The position numbers and the translations under genes were made by a program. Shown piece by piece: positions 10,377 through 23,009 of a stretch of DNA of 64,000 bases. The DNA is taken from positions 80,868,085 to 80,932,084 of the forward strand of contig CM051458.1 of the NCBI GenBank assembly GCA_028274465.1, read 5' to 3'. Each line of letters opens with the position of its first letter. The first letter of the stretch is position 1. Origin of the DNA: Plantago ovata. Its lineage: Eukaryota > Streptophyta > Magnoliopsida > Lamiales > Plantaginaceae. The notes under the pieces are model-generated. The model was given only the letters and a program-made list of their open reading frames with translations. It had not been told where the DNA came from and did not search any database.

Positions 10377-11385
10377 CTATGATGAACACGGTCTTGTTAA
10401 TAAGAGGGAAAGTCCAACACAACACGATTAGACTGATTCGGGGGATCAGGGAGATAAAAATGAGTAGAACTGGATATGTTTAAGTTCATTTGGACTAGAA
10501 AAGTAGATGAAAGTGCCAAAAAAAGTAAAATGTCTATAGTTTTAAAGTACACCCAAAAATGAAAAACGGATATAGTTTTATGGACGAAATGAAGCACTAA
10601 CAATCTTTATCTGCAGTTAATTCTATGTCAAGCTTATGATCCCTTAAAATGAATTGATTAAACAATTTTGAAAAATATGAGGGGTGTCTGGTTTTTTATT
10701 GTAATTATATAATTTGAGTTTTATTAAATTAATTAATGGTTTGAATAGTATTAAATTGTAAATTTTAAAAGTTTAGATATGCAAGTGTAAATGAGGTGGT
10801 AGTGATAATTTGGATATTAAAGTAACAAGACGTTATTCTAAAATTAAAAAAAAAGTAACAATACGTTAGATTTTCCACCGGTGAATTTGATTTATGGCGC
10901 GAATCATTTCCACAAGACAAGGTTTGACTTGTACTTAGTTTATTTCATTTAACTTTTAGTACTGAATCTAAGTGGAATTGAATCTGAAGATTATTATTTA
11001 TCCCAAGAAGCAGGTGCAGACAACATGTTCGACGAAATGCTCATGAACAGAATCTCCATTTTATTATCATTGACCTTGCTAAAGAACCGGGACACACATC
11101 ATTATCTTTCTTCATGGTATGCTACATCACATGTTTGGCAACAACATGCCCTGCTACCTTGTTGTTATATATGTCAAATGAACAAGTAACCGTTGAATTG
11201 ACAGTAATGCCTCCATTTGTGATTTGTGGGTCTTGGCAAATTCTACTTGTTAATATGCTATATAAACTATACCAAGTTGGGGCTAAGCTTCAATTCTTTA
11301 TCTGGAGTCTGGACTATGCACATGATAATATTTGAGTGTACCAATACTAGATCCTTAGCAGCTGAACTTCTTGAAAGTTAGAGAG
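10377..11385. other. AT-rich spacer and likely promoter of the GLR pseudogene
   Basis: No gene is supported in this stretch. The right part is the natural upstream region of the GLR copy and contains a TATATAAA box at 11259-11266, about 120 bases before its ATG. Confidence 0.45.
11259..11266 (+). promoter_or_regulatory. TATA box candidate upstream of the GLR pseudogene
   Basis: TATATAAA lies 120-127 bases before the ATG at 11386, a normal spacing for a plant TATA box with a short 5' UTR. It suggests the GLR copy was made with its promoter by DNA duplication and not by retroposition. Confidence 0.4.
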
Positions 11386-12181
11386 ATGACAAAAATCCAT
11401 CTTATAGTTTTGTCCTTGCTGCTCCTTGGATGTTCTGGTCAGCATGCGAACAAGAAAAGTGTTGGATCTCTGGATGTTATTCGTGATGATAACGACGTCA
11501 TCAACATTGGTGTGATTGTCGATAGGGGGTCATGGCTTGGGAAAGTCGTAGAGAGCTGCATTACAATGGCGGTCCGTATAATGATAATAGCAAGTACAAA
11601 ACGAGGATCAGTCTTCAAATAAGAGATTCCATGGGAGATCCTTTGCAGTCCGTATCTGCCGGTAATTATTGCTTACTGGCAGCAGTTTACGATTTTTGGT
11701 CATATATTTGTGTGACGTTGTTAGAAGCATTTAATTGGAATATTCTAACAGTTGCTTATTACACAGCTTTTGATCTTTTGGAGACGTTTAATGCCCATGC
11801 GTTGATAGTGCCTATAATATCAAACAGCTGAGTTTTTTATAGCAAATCTTGCGGACAAAGCTCATATTCCACTGTTATCGTTTCCTTCACTGCCTTCATT
11901 TGATGAGCATCCTTATTATTTGCAAGTTGCAGGGGATTAGACCACTGAATTCCATGGTATTGTTACACTTTTCAATTCCTTCAAGTGGAAGGGTTGTGTA
12001 ATTTTGCATGAAGATACTGCAGATGCAAGGCAAGTTCAACTTACACTACACAATATTTTACTAGAGAACAACATTGTTGTTAGGTATCAAGCTCCCATTT
12101 CTCGTAAGGCCACAGGTTACCAAATTGTCGATGAGCTTCAGAAAATCATGAAAATGAATCCTCCATACATTATACATTATT
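11386..12181 (+). pseudogene. Glutamate receptor-like (GLR) pseudogene, 5' part
   Basis: The ATG at 11386 opens a signal-peptide-like start (MTKIHLIVLSLLLLGCSG), then VINIGVIVDRGSWLGKVVES and, in the next frame, NSKYKTRISLQIRDSMGDPL: the start of the ligand-binding amino-terminal domain of plant GLR channels. A 105-bp intron with GT...CACAG ends (11662-11766) is kept. After it come DLLETFNAHALIVPIISN, ADKAHIPLLSFPSLPSFDEH, FKWKGCVILHEDTADA and VDELQKIMKMNPPYII, all in GLR order. It is dead: there are frameshifts near 11575 and 11828, a TAG at 11938-11940, and a Mutator-like insertion at 12182. GLRs are plasma-membrane, Glu/Ca2+-linked cation channels; only the first extracellular lobe survives here. 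The sequence is still close to coding, so decay is recent. Confidence 0.85.
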
Positions 12182-12520
12182 GGGAAAATTGCAATTTTGG
12201 TCCCTCAACTCGACGTCCTCCGCGAGTTTGGTCCCAAGTGGATCCGTAAAATGCAGAAAAAATCCCATTTGCAAATACGATCTCGTATTTATACGGTTTT
12301 GCTGAGTTGGAGAGGATGTGGCGCCTTGGTGGATTAGGGATGAGCTGATCTGATGTGGAAATGGTGGAAAATAAATATCCGCCCCATTCATAAATTACCT
12401 GTCTTCTTCTTCTTCCTCTCAACGGATTCTCCACGGGGAAAACTCATCTTCAGGTGCGCGATCTCCTGCAACCACCACCGTCAATGCCGCCTCAACTCCC
12501 CCTCGTTGTCACGCTCAATA

Positions 12521-12654
12521 CTCAGCTCCTTCCAATCATAAACAGAGCCATTCTCAGCTCCTTCCAATCATAAACAGAGCCATTCTCAGCTCCTTCCGAT
12601 CATAAACAGAGCCATTCTCAACTCGTGAATCCCAATCATAAACAGAGAGCCATT
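12521..12654 (+). repeat. Short tandem repeat inside the Mutator-like element
   Basis: About four units of 32-33 bp built on CTCAGCTCCTTCCAATCATA followed by AACAGAGCCATT. The last unit is diverged. Repeats just inside the ends are common in non-autonomous Mutator-like elements. Confidence 0.8.
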
Positions 12655-12666
12655 CAACGACCAGAG

Positions 12667-14598
12667 TGAAAGTATATATGTCCTAGAGACAACCTACGAT
12701 AGGGACAATATGTACTTGATTACATTCAGTTATTGTTATTTATTTATGTTCATTTATCTATACATTATTAAATACAATTGGCATTACATTTTATGAATAC
12801 ATTATTTGGTTGTTTGAATTATTCGATAAAATGTTCCCAAGGACTTAAGGTAATCACCAAGTTAGTGGGAGCTTGTGTGTCAATAATTAAGTCCTAAAAT
12901 AAGCCACTAGCTGAAGGTCATTGAGATACGGGATATCAATGATGCGATTGAAGCTAGCATATGTTGCATTAGATCCTTCGAGGATGTAGTAGGTCTCACT
13001 GCTACGAATGAACTTGGTTATTCATGATGAACATATGGACACTTTGGAGAGTGTTGGCATGCCCAACCGAGAAACCATTTGGTAAAGCTATTTAAGTGTC
13101 TATGGTAGTTTCGGTGTGTAGGGTGATGTTAGTAGTCCTTAGACTTGAGGCCAATACTACATCATATGTGGAATAATGTACTTTGACCATGCGCAACACT
13201 TGCACTCTTAAAGTAGGGTAGATACGGCATGCGTTGAGTACATTAGGAAGCATATGGTGTGAGTGATTGGGCCAAGATAGGATTCATTCCTCCGTAATAG
13301 ATACAATGAGAGAATACTCACTTCTCATATTTAGTGCGATCATAAAACCGGTGGCCACCGTATGTGAATATGTCAAAATGGTGTTTGGACATAATTCATA
13401 GATCGACTAATAAGATTGAGAGACCATGAATGGAGTTATTAGAATAGACACATAACCATATTCTAGACTCATTCGAGTATTCGTGAATGAAGGGACCGTA
13501 TCATCAAAGTACCCTACGCTACAGGTGGTTTGTTTTCCTCACAAACGTTCCTTGCATATTAATATTGTCTGATAAATTGTCTAGGAATTTATTATGACCT
13601 TAATTAGATTGTTGTTTAATATGCAAGGCCCTATGGGTCACACTTCAAGGTGGTGTTTCTACAAATGAGCTATGTATATTGGATTAAATATTAATTAGAT
13701 TAATATTAAATTATTATACATAAATATAATAGAGTTATTATTAATTGGATTAATATTAATTTATTATGTGTGGAATATATTTTAGAATATATAATTAATT
13801 GAATTGAATTGGATTTAATTAATCAATTGAAGACTATGCACTTGGGCGGGATTTGAATCAAGGGCCCAAGAAAGAAAATAGAAAGAAGAGAAGAAAAGAG
13901 AGAGCTGGGCCGATTGGCCCAGCATGGTGCTGCTGGGCCAGGCCCAGCCCGTGGCTGCTAGCAGCAGCAGCCACGGCTCTTTCTTCTCCTCCCTTCTATT
14001 TCCTTTTCTTTTATTTATTTTTCTTCTAGTTTATCTTTGACTGAGATAATTAATTATTATTATTATTATCTCTTAGTTGGTTAGTTGATGACTTTTGGAG
14101 TCTTCTAATCAGTAAGATTTACTTGGATAAAATCTTACGTGATTTTCTGAACCAACTTACTGACTAAATCAGAAAGAAAGAAAGAAGTCTTCTATTCTAT
14201 TCCTACGTATAAAATTCTCTCTGACAGTCAGAAAGAAATAATTTTCTCTTAAGCTCAAAACACAGAAGAACATCCTAGCGTTCTTGGTGGATACACTGCC
14301 CGTGGATACCGAGGTCTAAGGATACAAGGAACCTGTTGATGAACAATCTTGGAGATTCCATTAAAGAAGATTTCATCTCTGACGAAGAAGAAATCAACCA
14401 ACCGGACGAGGAGATTGCAAGGCTCTGTTTGGAGATTGAGGAACAGCTACCCGGTCAATTTGCTTATCTACTGGAGGACACGTAAGTGATTTCTTCCAGT
14501 TCAATAAACAGTATAGTCATATCAGTTTTAGTGAGATTAAAAATTTTAAAACTTCCGCTGCTTAGCCTTAGAGGCAAATTTTCTCACTTTTACTAACA
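12667..14598 (+). repeat. 5' LTR of the young Copia
   Basis: This 1932-bp repeat equals 21060-22991 in length and nearly in sequence. It contains a palindromic GC-rich patch (GGGCCGATTGGCCCAGC and CTGCTAGCAGCAGCAG, about 13910-13970) and ends TTTTACTAACA just before the primer-binding site. Confidence 0.92.
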
Positions 14599-15016
14599 GT
14601 GGTATCAGAGCTAGGCTGATTCATGACTATATTCGTTTATGATTTATGTTTAATGTTGTTGTGGATTATTATATATATGTAAAATATAAAATTTCCAGAT
14701 TCTTTAATTGGATTTAAAGAAAAGAAAATTGGGTTTTATTATTGCATGTATTTTATTTCCAGATTCTTCATATTAGATTTAAAGAAAGGAAATAAATCAC
14801 ATTCATATTTTATTTTCCAGATTCATTTATTAGATAAATAGAAAAGAGAAAATCAAACAAAAAAAAAAAAAAGGAAGAAGAAGAAGTCGACTTCTTCTCC
14901 TCCAAGTCGACCAGGTCGACTTCGCCGTTCCGGCGCCGGAGCTCGGCTCCGACCGCGGCGCCGCCGCCATCTTCCTCCGTTCATGGTCTCTTCTCCTCTG
15001 TCCCCTTCAAGATTCA

Positions 15017-15511
15017 ATGCTTGATTGTTTATGGGTTATGGAGCTTGAAGACTCCATTAATGGTGATTTCAAGCTTTGTAAACATAAACTCGAATCAAGC
15101 CAAACTTATATGGAGAAGAATCACTGGAGCATGAGGAAGATGATACAAGCAAGAACCGGGTCGAACGAAATTGCTTGGAGCAATTCCGTTCAACCCGCCG
15201 GCGAAAAAAAAAAAAAAAATTTTGTTCTTCGATTTTTGGACAAATTGATTGCTTGTGAATTCATCTTGGATGATATATTATGTTTAGAACATGATTTGGA
15301 TCTTCAATTCGAAGTTAAGATGATGATTAAAGTTTTGGAAACTTTGTTTGGTTACAGGGACCCAATTGAACTTTTTCAGAAAATTGGTGGGTGGCTAATC
15401 AGCAAGGAAGACAACTTCAGGGACTTGTCCTCCAATTTGGCAGATTCTGTCTTATTGGGGCTCAAGCCCCTGAGCTTCTGTCCCTTGCGGATTTGCCCCA
15501 CAATTTGTTAA
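15017..15511 (+). CDS. Leader ORF of the young Copia, function unknown
   Basis: A 164-aa open frame lies between the primer-binding site and gag, on the element's sense strand. It has no gag, pol or envelope motif. A run of A's near 15209-15220 encodes a Lys patch, followed by leucine- and acid-rich helical sequence (KLIACEFILDDILCLEHDLD) and a cysteine-rich tail. It may be a captured fragment, an extra ORF of this lineage, or chance. I do not recognise it. Confidence 0.3.
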   Translation: MLDCLWVMELEDSINGDFKLCKHKLESSQTYMEKNHWSMRKMIQARTGSNEIAWSNSVQPAGEKKKKNFVLRFLDKLIACEFILDDILCLEHDLDLQFEVKMMIKVLETLFGYRDPIELFQKIGGWLISKEDNFRDLSSNLADSVLLGLKPLSFCPLRICPTIC

Positions 15512-15950
15512 ATGTTTGATATTGATCCCAGAAACTTAATTTTAGTTTTCTTCGAATTGTAAATAGGTCCCTGGAGTTTTAGAAACTTGTTATTTAATTT
15601 ATAAATGGTTTATAAATTACATTTAAACCCTATTAATACTTTGGAAAGTGATTAAAATGTTTAGAACCATAAATATTAGTTTATAATATTTAGTAACATG
15701 TTTGTTAGTTTATAAATAGTTTATAAACTACATTTTAATAGTAATGTAATGCTTTGGAAGATTATATTATTATTAAAACTTGTTTTAAATGTTTTGGAAA
15801 TTCTTAGAGAATTTATAAATTAGATTTTGATTTACATATAATGATAATGATCCACAACAACTACTTATATGCTCCAACTTGGTTGTATCATATGTATTGT
15901 ATGTCAACATGAGCAATTTAATTATTTAAATATTGTATTTAAATATTGTT

Positions 15951-16125
15951 AGTCCGCATTTATTGTATGGGTAGGCGGCACCCATTCGTTTCCGGACCGC
16001 ATCTGTCATATGCATGGGTAGGCGGCACCCATTACTTGCTAGTCCGCAATTGATATGTATGAGTAGGCGGCACTCATTACTTGTTAGACCGCATTGCATG
16101 AGCCTTGGGTAGGCGGCACCCATTA
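15951..16125 (+). repeat. Array of four hairpin units in the Copia leader
   Basis: Four units carry a 5-6 bp stem around the loop AGGCGGC: ATGGGT...ACCCAT at 15967-15985 and 16014-16032, ATGAGT...ACTCAT at 16059-16077, and TGGGT...ACCCA at 16106-16122. Each is preceded by a CCGCAT or CCGCAA block whose CCGC can pair with the GCGG of the loop. Unit 3 changes both sides of one stem pair (G-C to A-T), so the stem is kept. The array sits about 0.7 kb before gag. Confidence 0.8.
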
Positions 16126-19100
16126 TGTGATGCATGTTAGGGATCTTGGTCAAGCGATTAAATACCCCGTTTAAAGGTTCCCCAACCAATTTAAGTCTCG
16201 AGTAAATCGCATGATGTCACCCATCATAAAAAAAGACCTCAAACCCAAGGAAGCCAGTCCCAGAATCTTGAGTCTACGTACAGAAGGGGCGAATAAGGAT
16301 GTAGAATCCAAATTTGAAGGTTAAATGGACTTACTAATCTCATGAGTAATATGCACCATAGTGCTTACTCTGTTTGCCGTAAGAAAGTTGCTTTCATAGG
16401 ACCATTGTTGGTGCCGTGTGATGGTTATGACTTACTTGAATTATGTCGAGTCGCCATAGCGTCAGCCATAATTTAGGGACATCGATCAAAATAGTTTTGA
16501 TCAACCAAGAGTTGTATTGTACAATTGGTTTGGAGACCTACCTGTTTGACTATTATAGTGATCAGCCATAGCTGGGGCTATAATAGTGCAAGCATGGATC
16601 TTGGCTCACTACAACAATTATAAGATAATCGTTCGTACTCTCTATAGGGGTCAAGAGTATGTGAAAATAGTGAGAACTAAATAAAGCTAAAGTCCTAGTT
16701 TATTTAGTCGCTGATTGTAATCATAGAAATTAATTTTAGAGTTTTAATTACAGTTTTATTTATTTACTTCTCTAAGTCTGAAAAGATGGCCAATTTATCC
16801 ATAAGAATGATCTTGGAGAAATGCACTCTTACTGGTCCAAACTTTATGGATTGGATCCGTAACATTCGTTTGGTGCTTAGGCAAGAGAAAATTGAGTACG
16901 TCTTGGACGAACCAATCCCCACTCCTCCTACTGCTGCTGCTGAGCTTGCTAAGTTTGACAAAGTTGCTCACCAGAAGCACAAAGATGCTGCTGCTAATGC
17001 ACAGTGTGTTATGCTAGCTGCAATGACTATGGAGCTGCAAAGGCAACATGAAAACATGATGCCATATGAAATGCTCGTGCACCTCAAAAGCCTCTTTGGA
17101 ACTGTTTCTAAGAGTGTTGAATTTGATCTTCTTAGAGAAATCTTCAAAATGAGGATGTCTGAAGGAGGAAATGTATCTGAACACGTGCTCAAGATGATTG
17201 GACTCATTGAGAAACTGGCAACTGCTGGAATCAAATTTGAGAACCGTGTTTCAGTCATCATCATCCTTCAATCATTGCCGGATTCATATTCCACATTCAT
17301 CATGAATTACAATATGAATGCCAAAGATGCTACACTTCCTGAAATCCACAATATGCTGAAGACCTATGAACAGGCTCAACCTAAGAAGAAGTCTGTTATG
17401 TTGGTTGGATCATCTGCGAAGGCTCACCCTAAGGGCTATGGCTCAAAGGGTAAGACTAAGCAAACCAAGAAGCCAAAGATTGGACCTAAGGCTAAGGTTT
17501 TTAAGCGTAAGGCTGGAAATCAGAAGAAGGTGGTGAACATGGAGAAGGATACGTGTCTTTACTGCAAGCAGAAAGGACACTGGAAGAGAGATTGCCCAAA
17601 GGCAATTGCTGATGGAGTTGTGACCACGCATGGTGCATCTGGCTCCCATCAAGGTATGTTTGTCATTGAGATAAATATGTCTACACAAAACTCGAATTGT
17701 TGGGTATTAGATACTGCTTGTGGCTCACACATTTGTAACAATTTGCAGGGGCTCATTGATAGCCGACAGGTTAGACCAAGGGAAATTGATCTACGCGTAG
17801 GAAATGGATCGTCCGTTGCTGCCCTACGTGTTGGAACTTATAGATTAAATTTACCCTCGGGTTTTGTTTTAGAACTGAATAATTGTTATTTCGTTCCTTC
17901 TATTGTAAGAAACATTATTTCCATTCCTATGTTAGACAATGAAGGGTTTTCCTTCCGTTTTGCCAATAATAATTGTTATTTTTCGCATAATGGTATTGAT
18001 GTTGGAAATGCTCCTCTTATGAATGGTTTGTACTTACTTGAATGTAGACATAATTTATTTCATATACAAAACAAACGACCAAAGCTTGATAATTCAAGAA
18101 ATATCACTTACTTGTGGCATTGTAGACTTGGTCACATTAATGAGACAAGAATTGCAAGGTTAAGAAAGTTAGACTATTTAGCACCATTTGATTTTGAATC
18201 ATATGGGAATTGTGAATCATGTCTTAAAGGAAAAATGATCAAGAAACCTTTTTCCGGAAAGGGTACTCGTGCTAAACAAGTACTTGAGTTAGTTCACTCT
18301 GATGTGTGTGGACCTTTTAAAACTCAAGCTAGGGGTGGGTATTCTTACTTCATAACCTTTACCGATGATTTCTCTAGATTTGGCTATGTGTATCTTATGA
18401 AACACAAATCTGAAGCTTTTGAGAAATTCAAAGAATATAAGGTTGAAGTAGAGAAACAACTTGAAAGAAGTATTAAGACTCTTCGATCAGATCGAGGAGG
18501 AGAATACTTAAGTAAGGAATTCTTGGATTACTTAAAGCTTAATGGAATTCAATCACAATAGACTCCACCAGGAACACCACAAATGAATGGTGTTTCTGAG
18601 AGGAGAAATCGAACTTTGTTAGACATGGTAAGATCCATGATGAATTTCACAACTCTTCCAATCTTCTTATGGGGATACGCGTTACTAGACTCAATATATA
18701 TTCTGAATAGGGTTCCATCCAAATCAGTCGAGAAAACACCATATGAGTTATGGTATGGCAAGAAGCCAAGTCTTTCACATATGCATGCCTGGGGTTGTCC
18801 AGCATATGTGAAAATAATGCTCGCAGGGAAACTGGAACCCAGAAGTGAGAAATGTTATTTTATTGGATATCCTAAGGAAACCAAGGGTTACTACTTCTAT
18901 CTGCCTGAGGAACATAACATCATTGTTTCCAGACAGGCTGCCTTTCTGGAAGATGATTATGTCTTCAAGCAACATAGTAGAAATGAGATAGAACTCGAGG
19001 AAATCCAAGAACAAGAAAATAACATTGAGGTTAATGAATTGTCAAATAGTTATGACAATGATTCAGTGGGAGCTCAAGGAGGATCTTATGGCTCGAGCAC

Positions 19101-21059
19101 ATCTCTGGGAAGATATCTGCCAGCCAGTGGGAGCATTTTAGGAAATTTGACTAATTCCCAAAATGCCCCTATCGAGCCGACATTGACTGAACCGACTGGA
19201 ACGGTTCAACAGGTCATGTCAGAACCAACTCCCCAGGATACAGTTGCAACCGTTGCACCTGAACCACGTGCAACTGTTGCATCTGACCTGCCTTCAACTG
19301 TTCAACAGATTGAACAAGTTGAACCATCTCACAATCAGAATATACAGCCAGCACAACCAAACAAACCCGCACTCCGTCGGTCTAAAAGGTTAGAAGTGAG
19401 AGCTTCCAAGAAGATAAGTTTACTCTTGGAGGATGACAAGTTTGAACTTGACTTATCTCACAAAGATGACCCTAAGACTTACAAAGAAGCAATGTTGGAC
19501 ATTGATTCAAGAAGGTGGCAAGAAGCCATGAAATCCGAAATAGACTCAATGTATGAGAATCAAGTATGGGACTTGGTTGATGCACCAGAAGGGGTTAGAC
19601 CTATCGGTTGCAAATGGGTTTTCAAGAGGAAAACAGATGCTGATGGCAACATACAGACATACAAGGCTAGGCTGGTGGCGAAAGGTTATAGTCAACGATA
19701 TGGTATCGATTATGACGAAACATTTTCACCAGTAGCCAAGCTTAAGTCTATTCGAATTTTACTTGCTATAGCAGCATACTATGATTATGAGATTTGGCAA
19801 ATGGATGTGAAAACTGCTTTCCTTAACGGAAATCTCGAGGAAGAGGTGTATATGATACAACCTGAAGGCTTTACATCTAAGTCAAATCCCAAATTAGTTT
19901 GCAAGCTAAAGAGATCCATTTATGGACTAAAGCAAGCCTCAAGGAGTTGGAATATTCGCTTTGATGAGGCAGTCAAATCGTTTGACTACATCAGATGTGC
20001 AGAAGATCCATGCGTTTATGTTAAACGCAGCGATGCTGGAATTGTTTTCATGGTTATATATGTTGATGACATATTAATCATGGGAAACAATGTCCAAATG
20101 TTACGATCCACAAAGGAGTGGTTATCTAAGACTTTCTCGATGAAAGACTTAGGTGAAGCCTGTTACATTCTTGGAATCAAAATCCATAGGGATAGATCCC
20201 GAAGATTGTTAGGGTTGTCACAGTCCACATATGTCGACAAAATAGTGAAACGCTTTAATATGGATGGATCCAATAAAGGTTTCTTACCAGCTAGACATGG
20301 CGTTGCTCTCACTTCGAAGGATAGTCCTTCTACAGATGAGGAAATCGAACACATGAAAAGAATCCCATATGCGTCAGCTATTGGATCTATCATGTATGCC
20401 ATGAATTGTACAAGGCCAGATGTGGCATATGCGCTTAGCTGTACTTGTCGACACCAACAGAATCCAGGTATGAAACACTGGACAGCTGTGAAAGCAATTC
20501 TTAAGTATCTTAGAAGAACTAAAGATTCCTTTCTGGTATATGGTGGACAACAAGAGTTGCGAATGAGTGGTTATGTCGATGCCGGTTTTCAATCGGACCC
20601 AGACGACTACAAATCACAAACTGGGTATGTGTTTACACTCAATGGTGGAGCCGTCACTTGGAAGAGTTCAAAGCAATCCACCTTGGCTGATTCTACGACC
20701 GAATCCGAGTACATTGCTGCTGCAGAAGCCTCAAAGGAGGCTGTCTGGATTTCAGAATTCCTAAAGGAACTAGGGGTAGTTCCTAATAGTAGTCCTATAA
20801 CGGTCTACTGCGACAACGAAGGCGCTGTTGCACAAGCAAAGGAACCAAGATCCACTAACAAGAATAAGCATGTACCTAGGAAGTATCATCTAATTAGAGA
20901 GATGATAGCTAGAGGGGAAGTATCTATAGAACGAGTTTCCACTGAGGAAAATGTGGCAGATCCTTTCACCAAGGTGTTGAACATTGACAAACATGTTAGA
21001 CATTTCAACAACATAGGTGTTAGACACGTAGGTGATTGGCTCTAGGCCAAGTGGGAGAT

Positions 21060-22991
21060 TGAAAGTATATATGTCCTAGAGACAACCTACGATAGGGACA
21101 ATATGTACTTGATTACATTCAGTTATTGTTATTTATTTATGTTCATTTATCTATACATTATTAAATACAATTGGCATTACATTTTATGAATACATTATTT
21201 GGTTGTTTGAATTATTCGATAAAATGTTCCCAAGGACTTAAGGTAATCACCAAGTTAGTGGGAGCTTGTGTGTCAATAATTAAGTCCTAAAATAAGCCAC
21301 TAGCTGAAGGTCATTGAGATACGGGATATCAATGATGCGATTGAAGCTAGCATATGTTGCATTAGATCCTTCGAGGATGTAGTAGGTCTCACTGCTACGA
21401 ATGAACTTGGTTATTCATGATGAACATATGGACACTTTGGAGAGTGTTGGCATGCCCAACCGAGAAACCATTTGGTAAAGCTATTTAAGTGTTTATGGTA
21501 GTTTCGGTGTGTAGGGTGATGTTAGTAGTCCTTAGACTTGAGGCCAATACTACATCATATGTGGAATAATGTACTTTGACCATGCGCAACACTTGCACTC
21601 TTAAAGTAGGGTAGATACGGCATGCGTTGAGTACATTAGGAAGCATATGGTGTGAGTGATTGGGCCAAGATAGGATTCATTCCTCCGTAATAGATACAAT
21701 GAGAGAATACTCACTTCTCATATTTAGTGCGATCATAAAACCGGTGGCCACCGTATGTGAATATGTCAAAATGGTGTTTGGACATAATTCATAGATCGAC
21801 TAATAAGATTGAGAGACCATGAATGGAGTTATTAGAATAGACACATAACCATATTCTAGACTCATTCGAGTATTCGTGAATGAAGGGACCGTATCATCAA
21901 AGTACCCTACGCTACAGGTGGTTTGTTTTCCTCACAAACGTTCCTTGCATATTAATATTGTCTGATAAATTGTCTAGGAATTTATTATGACCTTAATTAG
22001 ATTGTTGCTTAATATGCAAGGCCCTATGGGTCACACTTCAAGGTGGTGTTTCTACAAATGAGCTATGTATATTGGATTAAATATTAATTAGATTAATATT
22101 AAATTATTATACATAAATATAATAGAGTTATTATTAATTGGATTAATATTAATTTATTATGTGTGGAATATATTTTAGAATATATAATTAATTGAATTGA
22201 ATTGGATTTAATTAATCAATTGAAGACTATGCACTTGGGCGGGATTTGAATCAAGGGCCCAAGAAAGAAAATAGAAAGAAGAGAAGAAAAGAGAGAGCTG
22301 GGCCGATTGGCCCAGCATGGTGCTGCTGGGCCAGGCCCAGCCCGTGGCTGCTAGCAGCAGCAGCCACGACTCTTTCTTCTCCTCCCTTCTATTTCCTTTT
22401 CTTTTATTTATTTTTCTTCTAGTTTATCTTTGACTGAGATAATTAATTATTATTATTATTATCTCTTAGTTGGTTAGTTGATGACTTTTGGAGTCTTCTA
22501 ATCAGTAAGATTTACTTGGATAAAATCTTACGTGATTTTCTGAACCAACTTACTGACTAAATCAGAAAGAAAGAAAGAAGTCTTCTATTCTATTCCTACG
22601 TATAAAATTCTCTCTGACAGTCAGAAAGAAATAATTTTCTCTTAAGCTCAAAACACAGAAGAACATCCTAGCGTTCTTGGTGGATACACTGCCCGTGGAT
22701 ACCGAGGTCTAAGGATACAAGGAACCTGTTGATGAACAATCTTGGAGATTCCATTAAAGAAGATTTCATCTCTGACGAAGAAGAAATCAACCAACCGGAC
22801 GAGGAGATTGCAAGGCTCTGTTTGGAGATTGAGGAACAGCTACCCGGTCAATTTGCTTATCTACTGGAGGACACGTAAGTGATTTCTTCCAGTTCAATAA
22901 ACAGTATAGTCATATCAGTTTTAGTGAGATTAAAAATTTTAAAACTTCCGCTGCTTAGCCTTAGAGGCAAATTTTCTCACTTTTACTAACA
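21060..22991 (+). repeat. 3' LTR of the young Copia
   Basis: This is the 1932-bp partner of the 5' LTR, preceded by the purine tract AAGTGGGAGAT. It is followed by 18 bases (22992-23009) identical to the start of the element's own primer-binding region. Confidence 0.92.
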
Positions 22992-23009
22992 GTGGTATCA
23001 GAGCTAGGC
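22992..23009 (+). other. Primer-binding-site copy outside the 3' LTR
   Basis: The 18 bases GTGGTATCAGAGCTAGGC repeat positions 14599-14616, but lie beyond the 3' LTR, where a target duplication would be expected. The 5-bp flanks (CAGAG before 12667, CAGTC after 23009) do not match. Confidence 0.75.

Larger units (their letters stand above)
12667..22991 (+). mobile_element. Young, nearly whole Copia LTR retrotransposon (10.3 kb)
   Basis: Two 1932-bp LTRs (12667-14598 and 21060-22991) start TGAAAGTATATATGTCC and end TTACTAACA; by eye they differ at about three sites, so insertion was very recent (of the order of 0.1 million years at usual plant rates). A Met-tRNA-type primer-binding site TGGTATCAGAGC follows the 5' LTR (14600), and a GTGGGAGAT purine tract precedes the 3' LTR. 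The coding region (16786-21045) holds gag with a CLYCKQKGHWKRDCP zinc knuckle, protease (DTACGSHI), integrase, reverse transcriptase (YVDDILIMG) and RNase H (ADSTTESEYIAAAEA). It looks whole apart from about one break. The RNase H and RT style fits the Tork/Angela/TAR branch. A leader of about 2.2 kb lies between the primer site and gag. Confidence 0.92.

Noticed and set aside
11017-11050. Possible PPR-like motif (FDEM in a short frame)
   Set aside because: Only a handful of residues fit, with no neighbouring repeat unit; chance is more likely.
15951-16125. CRISPR-like regular repeats
   Set aside because: Only four units of hairpin type inside a plant retrotransposon leader; spacing and spacers do not fit, and the sequence is eukaryotic.
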